Of a DNA stretch of 12,656 nucleotides, positions 7,836-12,656 are shown piece by piece. Numbering within the stretch: the first letter of the stretch is position 1; each line of letters begins with the position of its first letter. The notes beneath the pieces are model-generated. The model saw only the letters and a list, made by a program, of their open reading frames with translations. It searched no databases and was not told the DNA's origin. The DNA comes from an uncultured Kiloniellales bacterium. GTDB lineage: Bacteria > Pseudomonadota > Alphaproteobacteria > Kiloniellales > JAKSDN01. The stretch is taken from the NCBI GenBank assembly GCA_937974415.1, contig CALJXB010000231.1, positions 1-12,656 of the forward strand, given 5' to 3'. The translations under genes and the position numbers were made by a program.

Positions 7836-9164
7836 ATGCTGAACGGAAACTCAGGCGCGACGGATTTCGAGGCGGTCTTCACCGACCGCCGCGCGAGCCT
7901 GCCCGGCGCCGACCTCGCCTGGCTGAGCGAGCTCCGCGAGTCCGGCATCAACCAGTTCCGCCGGCACGGCCTGCCGACGCCACGGACCGAAGCCTGGAAG
8001 TACACCAACCTGCGCCCCTTGCAGAAAGTGGCCTTCGCCCCGTCGCATGAGGTCTCGGCACCAACGGTAGTCGGACTGGATAGGGTCCCGTCGCTCCTGC
8101 CCTCGGGCGAGCACGTGCGGCGCCTGGTCTTGACCGAGGGCCGCTTCAATCCGGAGCTTTCGAGCATCGGCGATCTGCCGCCCGGCGTCAGCTTGGAGCC
8201 GCTGGCCCAGGCGATCCGACGCGATCCCGGCGGCCTGCAGTCGTATCTCGGCCGCATCGCCCATCCGGTCGGACAGCCGATGCTGGCGCTCAACACAGCC
8301 CTGATGGAAGACGGCGTGGTGCTGCGGGTCGGCCGCGGCGCGGTCTTGAGCGAACCGGTCGAGGTGCTTCATCTGGGCGGCCTCAGCGATCACGCCGTCG
8401 CCTATCACCCGCGCCTGCTGGTGCTGCTCGAAGCCGATAGCCGGGCCGTACTGGTCGAGCATTTCGTCGGCCTGAGCGAGCAAGCCTACTTCGCCAATGC
8501 AGCCACCGAGATCCGCGTCGCCGAGGGCGCCCGGCTCGACCATATCAAGGTGCAGGCCGAGGGCACGGCGGCGACTCACCTCGCCTCGTGCCACGTGTGG
8601 CTCGACCGCCAGGCCACCTTCATCGGCTTTTCCCTTTCGCTCGGCGCCCAACTGTCGCGCAACGAGGTCCATGTCCGCCTGGAGGGCGAAGGCGCGCGCT
8701 GCCGGGTCAACGGCGCCTACCTGATGCGCGGCAAGCAGCACTGCGACAACACCACGCTGATCGAGCACTTGAAGCCGGAGACCTCGTGCCGCGAAGTCTT
8801 CAAGGGCGTGCTCGACGACCAGTCGCGCGGCGTCTTCCAGGGCCGCATCATGGTGCACCGGGGCGCCGACAAGACCGACGGCCACCAGCTCTCCAAGGCC
8901 TTGCTGCTGTCCGACCGGGCGGAGATCGACGCCAAGCCGGAGCTAGAGATTTACGCCGACGACGTGAAATGCAGCCACGGGGCGACTGCGGGCGACATCG
9001 ACGAGCAAGCCCTGTTCTATCTGAGGGCCCGCGGCATCCCCGAGGCGCGGGCGCGCAGCTTGCTCATTCAAGCGTTCCTCGACGAAGCCCTCGACGAGGT
9101 CGGCATTCCGGCCTTGCACGAGGCGCTCTTGTCGCGGGTTGCCGCCTGGCTGGGCACGGGATGA
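7836..9164 (+). CDS. sufD: Fe-S cluster assembly protein SufD
   Basis: SufD is the SufB paralogue that pairs with it in the SufBC2D scaffold and is needed for iron acquisition during assembly. The 442-residue protein begins with an N-terminal helical part containing RRHGLPTPRTEAWKYTNLRP, the usual SufD signature. It then has the SufBD beta-helix core with HCDNTTLIEHLKPET-like and GVFQGRIMVHRGADKTDGHQ blocks. It ends with LEIYADDVKCSHGATAGDIDEQ and LFYLRARGIPEARARSLL. The start ATG lies 20 bases after sufC with no strong Shine-Dalgarno, so translation may be coupled. sufS follows after 24 bases. Confidence 0.96.
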   Translation: MLNGNSGATDFEAVFTDRRASLPGADLAWLSELRESGINQFRRHGLPTPRTEAWKYTNLRPLQKVAFAPSHEVSAPTVVGLDRVPSLLPSGEHVRRLVLTEGRFNPELSSIGDLPPGVSLEPLAQAIRRDPGGLQSYLGRIAHPVGQPMLALNTALMEDGVVLRVGRGAVLSEPVEVLHLGGLSDHAVAYHPRLLVLLEADSRAVLVEHFVGLSEQAYFANAATEIRVAEGARLDHIKVQAEGTAATHLASCHVWLDRQATFIGFSLSLGAQLSRNEVHVRLEGEGARCRVNGAYLMRGKQHCDNTTLIEHLKPETSCREVFKGVLDDQSRGVFQGRIMVHRGADKTDGHQLSKALLLSDRAEIDAKPELEIYADDVKCSHGATAGDIDEQALFYLRARGIPEARARSLLIQAFLDEALDEVGIPALHEALLSRVAAWLGTG

Positions 9165-9188
9165 CTGGGGGATAGGCGAGCCATCGAG

Positions 9189-10460
9189 ATGAGCGACTCA
9201 ATGAAAACAGCGGAGGTCCTGGAAGGCGCCAATTCCATGCTGGCTTTCGACGTCGAGCGGGTGCGGGCCGATTTTCCCATCCTGCACCAGGAGATCTACG
9301 GCCAGCCGCTGGTCTATCTGGACAACGGCGCCAGCGCCCAGTGCCCTCGCGCGGTCATCGATTCCATGAGCGAGGTCTACGAGACCTACTATGCCAACGT
9401 GCACCGTGGCGTCCATTACTTGAGCCAGCGCAGCACCGACGCCTTCGAGGGCGCGCGCGAAAAGGTCGCCCGCTTCATCAATGCGGCATCTGCCGACGAG
9501 ATCGTCTTCGCCCGCGGCACCACCGAGGCGATCAACCTAGTCGCCGACAGCTTCGGCCGCGCCTTCCTCGAGCCCGGCGACGAGGTGATCATCTCCCACA
9601 TGGAGCACCACTCCAACATCGTGCCGTGGCAGCTCTTGCGCGACCGGGCCGGGATCGTGCTCAAGGTGATTCCGATCGACGACAGCGGCAACCTCGTCAT
9701 GGAGGCCTATCGGGAACTGCTGGGCCCGCGCACCAAGCTGGTGGCGATCACCCATGTGGCCAATTCCATCGGCACCATCGTGCCGGTGAAGGAGGTGGCG
9801 CGCCTCGCCCATGCCGTCGGCGCCAAGGTGCTGATCGACGGCGCCCAGGCGGTGCCCCATCTTCAGGTCGACGTGCAGGACCTGGGCGTCGATTTCTACG
9901 CCTTCTCCAGTCACAAGCTTTACGGCCCCACAGGCATCGGCGTGCTTTGGGGCCGCTTCGATCTGCTGAACGCCCTGCCCCCCTACCAGGGTGGCGGCGA
10001 CATGATTCAGCGTGTGACCCTGGAGAAGTCCGAGTTCAAGGCCGCCCCGCACCGCTTCGAGGCGGGCACCCCGGCGATCGTCGAAGCGGTCGGCCTGGGC
10101 GTGGCGATCGACTACGTGACGGCATTGGGCCTCGACAACATCGCGGCCCACGAGCACGGCATCCTCGCCTACGCCACCGCCAAGCTTTCGGCGGTCGAGG
10201 GCCTGGAGATCGTCGGCACCGCCGAGGACAAGGCCGCCATCGTCTCCTTCACCATGTTGGGCGCCCATCCCCACGACATCGGCACCATCCTCGATCGGAC
10301 CGGCGTCGCGGTCCGGGCCGGCCACCACTGCGCAGAGCCGACCATGGACCGCTTCGGCGTGGACGCAACCGCGCGCGCTTCCTTCGGGCTTTACAATACC
10401 CGCGAGGAGGTCGATCAACTGGTCGAAGGCCTGATGCTTGTTAAGGAGTTTTTCGGCTGA
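9189..10460 (+). CDS. sufS: Cysteine desulfurase SufS
   Basis: SufS is a PLP-dependent cysteine desulfurase of the SufS/CsdA (group II) type that converts L-cysteine to L-alanine and leaves a persulfide on its active-site cysteine. The 423-residue protein carries YLDNGASAQ near the N-terminus, THVANSIGTI, DGAQAVPH, the PLP lysine K243 in SSHKLYGPTGIG, FEAGTPA and the catalytic C381 in RAGHHCAEP. The N-terminal ~17 residues are variable; in-frame ATGs at 9201 and 9237 are possible alternatives. Its stop overlaps the next start by one base (TGATG), so sufU is translationally coupled, consistent with SufU being its sulfur acceptor. Confidence 0.96.
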   Translation: MSDSMKTAEVLEGANSMLAFDVERVRADFPILHQEIYGQPLVYLDNGASAQCPRAVIDSMSEVYETYYANVHRGVHYLSQRSTDAFEGAREKVARFINAASADEIVFARGTTEAINLVADSFGRAFLEPGDEVIISHMEHHSNIVPWQLLRDRAGIVLKVIPIDDSGNLVMEAYRELLGPRTKLVAITHVANSIGTIVPVKEVARLAHAVGAKVLIDGAQAVPHLQVDVQDLGVDFYAFSSHKLYGPTGIGVLWGRFDLLNALPPYQGGGDMIQRVTLEKSEFKAAPHRFEAGTPAIVEAVGLGVAIDYVTALGLDNIAAHEHGILAYATAKLSAVEGLEIVGTAEDKAAIVSFTMLGAHPHDIGTILDRTGVAVRAGHHCAEPTMDRFGVDATARASFGLYNTREEVDQLVEGLMLVKEFFG

Positions 10461-10918
10461 TGTTCGACGAGCTGCGCCAGCTCTACCAGGAAGTCATCCT
10501 GGACCACGGCACCCAGCCGCGGAACCACCACGCGCTGGCCGACGCGACCTGCCGGGCCGACGGCAGCAACCCGGTGTGCGGCGACATGCTGACGGTCTAC
10601 CTGAAGCTGAACCCGGACGGCACCGTCGCCGACTGCGCCTTCGAGGGCAAGGGCTGCGCCATCTCCATGGCCTCCGCCTCCATGATGACCGAGCTCGTGA
10701 AGGGCCGGACGGTGGCCGAGGTGAAGACGCTGTTCGAGTCGTTTCACCGGCTCTGCACCGAAGACGGCTACGTGCTCGACGATGCCGAGGAGGACGCCGA
10801 CCGGCTCAACGTGCTGGCCGGCGTGCGCGAGTTTCCCGTTCGGGTCAAGTGCGCCACCCTGGCCTGGCATACCATGAACGCGGCCATGCACGGCGACGGC
10901 GAGATCTCGACGGAGTAA
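10460..10918 (+). CDS. sufU: SufU-type sulfur acceptor / Fe-S assembly protein
   Basis: SufU is the IscU-like partner of SufS. In Bacillus it uses a bound zinc to accept persulfide sulfur and pass it to SufBCD. The 152-residue protein has NPVCGD (C40, D42), GKGCAISMAS (C66) and RVKCATLAWHT (C131), matching the four ligands known in B. subtilis SufU (C41, D43, C66, C128). It has the long insertion between the second and third cysteines that separates SufU from IscU, and lacks the IscU LPPVK chaperone-binding motif. It starts on the last base of the sufS stop codon. No sufE is in the window, so SufU is probably the SufS acceptor here. Confidence 0.93.
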   Translation: MFDELRQLYQEVILDHGTQPRNHHALADATCRADGSNPVCGDMLTVYLKLNPDGTVADCAFEGKGCAISMASASMMTELVKGRTVAEVKTLFESFHRLCTEDGYVLDDAEEDADRLNVLAGVREFPVRVKCATLAWHTMNAAMHGDGEISTE

Positions 10919-10926
10919 GACCGGAC

Positions 10927-11340
10927 ATGACCGACCGACCAATCTACGACCCGGGCTTTCCGATGCACGAGGCACCCATCGACCCGGAAGCGAGCTTCAG
11001 CGCCCGGGCCGGCGCGCCCCTGCCCGAGGGCAGGCCGCCGGCCAGCCGGGAGGCCATCGTCGAGGCCCTGAAGACGGTCTACGACCCGGAGATCCCGGTG
11101 GACATTTACGAGCTCGGTCTTATCTATGAGTTCGATTTGAATGAGAGCGGCCAAGTCCGCATCGTCATGACCCTGACCACGCCGGGCTGCCCGGTGGCCG
11201 GTGAGATGCCGGGCATGGTGGCCGAGGCGGTCGCGGCGCTCGACGGCGCCGGCGAAGTCGAGGTCGAGCTCACCTGGGACCCGCCCTGGACGCCGGAGCA
11301 TATGTCGGAAGATGCCCGCATGCTGCTCGGCATGTTCTGA
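10927..11340 (+). CDS. sufT: SufT / MIP18-like (DUF59) Fe-S maturation protein
   Basis: This 137-residue protein has a variable Pro-rich N-terminus (about 1-40) followed by a DUF59/MIP18 domain. The blocks are AIVEALKTVYDPEIPVDIYELGLIY, then MTLTTPGCPVAGEMPG with the conserved C88, then VELTWDPPWTPEHMSEDARMLLGMF. Members that sit in SUF operons help mature Fe-S proteins, mainly under high demand. The ATG at 10927 is eight bases after the sufU stop. An open frame continues upstream in the same phase through sufU, but that part is a shadow. The domain architecture is the SUF-associated form rather than the PaaD form. Confidence 0.92.
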   Translation: MTDRPIYDPGFPMHEAPIDPEASFSARAGAPLPEGRPPASREAIVEALKTVYDPEIPVDIYELGLIYEFDLNESGQVRIVMTLTTPGCPVAGEMPGMVAEAVAALDGAGEVEVELTWDPPWTPEHMSEDARMLLGMF

Positions 11341-11365
11341 CAGATGTCGCCGGATCTGGTATAGT
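11337..11365 (+). promoter_or_regulatory. Putative internal promoter of sufA
   Basis: CTGACA (11337-11342) and TATAGT (11360-11365) are separated by 17 bases, close to the sigma70 consensus. The -35 box overlaps the stop codon of sufT, and transcription would start about 15 bases before the sufA ATG. This would let the cluster carrier be made independently of the regulator-controlled operon promoter. Confidence 0.5.
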
Positions 11366-11388
11366 CGCTGCAGGAGTTGAGTACTGAA

Positions 11389-11724
11389 ATGACACCGGCC
11401 GTTATCACCTTGACCGACGCCGCGGCGGATCGCGCGCGCCACCTCATGGCCCAGACCGACAAGCCCATTCTGGGCTTGCGTGTCGGCGTGAAGTCTCGCG
11501 GCTGTTCCGGGCTCAGCTATTTCGTCGAATACGCCGAGGACCAGAAGAAGTTCGAGGACGTGGTCGAGGAAAAGGGCGTGCGCATCTTCATCGAGCCGAG
11601 CGCCACCATGTTCCTGCTCGGCAGCGAGATGGACTACGTGGAAGACACCTTCCACACCGGCTTCGTGTTCAACAATCCCAACGAAAAAGGCCGCTGCGGC
11701 TGCGGCGAAAGCTTCCACGTCTGA
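11389..11724 (+). CDS. sufA: A-type Fe-S cluster carrier SufA (HesB/IscA family)
   Basis: This protein accepts clusters from the SufBCD scaffold and delivers them to apo-proteins. It has 111 residues from the ATG at 11389 and shows the family core: ITLTDAAADRARHL, LRVGVKSRGCSGLSYFVEY with C39, then LLGSEMDYVEDTFHTGFVFNNPN and the C-terminal CGCGESFHV with C103 and C105. These three cysteines are the known ligands. The frame opens at a TTG at 11377, but the AGGAG (11372-11376) touches that codon directly, so the ATG is preferred although the spacing of 12 is long. It could equally be named iscA or erpA; the choice of sufA rests on operon position. Confidence 0.93.
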   Translation: MTPAVITLTDAAADRARHLMAQTDKPILGLRVGVKSRGCSGLSYFVEYAEDQKKFEDVVEEKGVRIFIEPSATMFLLGSEMDYVEDTFHTGFVFNNPNEKGRCGCGESFHV

Positions 11725-11931
11725 GCCGGCGGAAGCCGCCCCTCAATCCGGCAGGCAGGCTCGGATCTCCTTGAGCCGTGAGGCTCAAATCACTTCGCCT
11801 AAACCCAGCGTCCGCTTGTCAATCGGCAATGCAGCCATTCCGGCACCGCGCCGCATTAGACCGGTTCTGACCCCGGTTGTGTGAAAACGTTGCAGGCGGA
11901 ATGACTCTCCCGGAGTCGCTGGGAGCTTGTG
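11725..11931. other. Intergenic region after the SUF operon
   Basis: No gene is supported. It holds the hairpin at 11771-11788 and, near its right end (from about 11867), a segment resembling the left end and leader of an insertion sequence (CTGACCCCGGTTGTGTGAAAACG). No inverted repeat partner is present in the window to prove an IS end. Confidence 0.45.
11771..11788 (+). terminator. Hairpin after sufA, possible transcript end
   Basis: TTGAGCC-GTGA-GGCTCAA is a perfect 7-bp stem with a four-base loop, 46 bases after the sufA stop. Only ATCAC follows, so the T-run of an intrinsic terminator is missing. It may protect the 3' end of the SUF transcript or act with Rho. Confidence 0.4.
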
Positions 11932-12121
11932 ATGAAACGCTTTGTCGAGGGTTTGGATCGTAACCAGGTCACGTTTTTCCTGAACGCTTGAGGACTTTGT
12001 TGCGGAGGATAACCCGGTCGGGGCGATCGAGGCTTTTGCGGAAGGGCTTGGCCCGGGCGGTTTGGGCTTCGGCGGTGTTGATCCGAAGGCAACGGGCCGG
12101 CCGGCCTATGATCCCTCGGTT
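11932..12121 (+). pseudogene. Transposase remnant, IS1182-like, 5' fragment with frameshift
   Basis: The ATG at 11932 opens a frame reading MKRFVEGLDRNQVTFFLNA, then stops at 11989. Shifting frame, 11992-12121 reads DFVAEDNPVGAIEAFAEGL, then LGFGGVDPKATGRPAYDPSV. Together these match the N-terminus of IS1182-type (IS5-related) transposases, which run ...DRxQxxLLPExLEDfVaEDNPVRaIdxFVexLDLxxLGFxgvdPaaTGRPaYhPs.... A few bases appear lost near 11982, giving the frameshift, and everything after about residue 65 is gone. It is therefore a dead, truncated copy. The match is from recall of the family pattern. Confidence 0.75.
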
Positions 12122-12281
12122 TTCTGCTTACCTCGCTTTCGCCATATGTGCCGTCGAGTCAGACCGTCACTGGACAGCTAGTTCCGATTAGGAAATGGAG
12201 AGACGGCGGAGGGACTTCAGCCGCTGGAGGAGCGTGTCCCATTCGTATCATGACTTCGACGCCATCCTTCGACACAGAACA
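12122..12281. other. Unassigned stretch between transposase remnant and dioxygenase gene
   Basis: No gene, clear repeat or promoter is recognised in these 160 bases. Codon-like bias fades here compared with flanking genes. It lies downstream of the 3' ends of both neighbours and probably marks the deletion boundary of the insertion sequence. Confidence 0.4.
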
Positions 12282-12656
12282 CTAGACACGAAAGAATGTT
12301 ACCAGCACGAAACGGCGGCCCGCCGTAACGGGCATTGCCTCGTGCACCAACAGGCTGGAAAACATCAGGGCGTCGCCGGTTGCTGGAAGATAAAGGCCCG
12401 AGCCGTACTCAGGAAACCGTACGTGGCCGCCCTCGTATTCTCCGGCGTTAAGGTTCAAGCTCATGGCGAAACGGCGGCCACCGGTTGGGTCGACATTGTC
12501 ACGATGAGGCCCAAATAATCCGCCGTCACTAGTGTCATAGCAGCCAATTCTCAACTTTTCGAAGCGCGTCGCTTTGAAGTCGAACGCCTTCATCATTTCA
12601 GGTATGACACGCCTGCCGAACAGCTCACCGATCTCACGTGCAATCCCTGGATCAGA
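12282..12656 (-). CDS. 2-oxoglutarate/Fe(II)-dependent dioxygenase, C-terminal part (runs off right edge)
   Basis: This minus-strand frame is open from the window edge to a TAG at 12284-12282, so only the last 124 residues are visible. An ATG at 12596 lies inside the frame, but 20 codons upstream stay open, so it is not the true start. The fragment shows the Fe(II)/2OG dioxygenase fold: GCYDTSDGGLFGPHRDN with the metal-binding HxD (HRD), then FAMSLNLNAGEYEGGHVRFPEYG, then SSLLVHEAMPVTAGRRFVLVTFF with the distal metal His and the Arg expected to hold 2-oxoglutarate. This is the prolyl 4-hydroxylase-like arrangement. The substrate cannot be told. Composition is less GC-rich than the SUF genes, and it adjoins an IS remnant, so acquisition by transfer is possible. 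Confidence 0.85.
   Translation of the reverse strand, partial: SDPGIAREIGELFGRRVIPEMMKAFDFKATRFEKLRIGCYDTSDGGLFGPHRDNVDPTGGRRFAMSLNLNAGEYEGGHVRFPEYGSGLYLPATGDALMFSSLLVHEAMPVTAGRRFVLVTFFRV

Noticed and set aside
10438..11340. A single 300-residue protein covering sufU and sufT
   Set aside because: The upstream two thirds is an Arg/Pro-rich shadow of sufU. Only the part from the ATG at 10927 has family features.
11771..11788. Classical intrinsic terminator after sufA
   Set aside because: The stem is perfect but no T-run follows, so it is listed only as a low-confidence transcript-end hairpin.
12195..12518. Plus-strand open frame opposite the dioxygenase
   Set aside because: It has no recognisable features and overlaps the minus-strand gene with clear Fe(II)/2OG metal-binding motifs.

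Overview
The window is GC-rich, with C/G-ending codons and compact gene spacing. The order of its iron-sulfur (SUF) operon points to an alphaproteobacterium, probably of the Rhodospirillales or a relative. That assignment is inference from gene content; there is no rRNA here to anchor it.

Layout. (1) 1-387, minus strand: the N-terminal part of a nitroreductase/SagB-type oxidoreductase that runs off the left edge. (2) 388-692: an AT-rich divergent promoter region. (3) 693-2090, plus: a DEAD-box RNA helicase whose motif II reads DESD. (4) 2134-4707, minus: three exported or membrane-anchored proteins. In transcription order they are a cytochrome P460-like c-type haem protein, a second P460-like protein carrying a ~150-residue Cys-Asn-Pro-Cys repeat domain between its signal peptide and haem domain, and a small Sel1-repeat protein. 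(5) 5044-11724, plus: a complete SUF operon, Rrf2-type regulator - sufB - sufC - sufD - sufS - sufU - sufT - sufA. (6) 11725-12281: a decayed stretch with a frameshifted 5' fragment of an IS1182-like transposase. (7) 12282-12656, minus: the C-terminal part of a 2-oxoglutarate/Fe(II) dioxygenase that runs off the right edge.

How the genes work together. The SUF genes form one pathway. SufS takes sulfur from cysteine, SufU accepts it, SufBCD builds the cluster using SufC ATPase, SufA carries clusters to targets, and SufT helps maturation. The Rrf2 regulator has the three-cysteine cluster-binding region of IscR-like sensors. A 19-bp near-perfect palindrome lies between its predicted -10 box and its start codon, overlapping the ribosome binding site, which suggests autoregulation of the operon. 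A separate strong-looking promoter sits just before sufA.

The most unusual content is the minus-strand P460 cluster. Two paralogous haem proteins stand side by side. One has gained about 25 Asn-Pro-Cys units (about 40 cysteines) that are not haem sites, because no CNPC is followed by His. A periplasmic metal- or thiol-handling role is possible but is not shown by the sequence.
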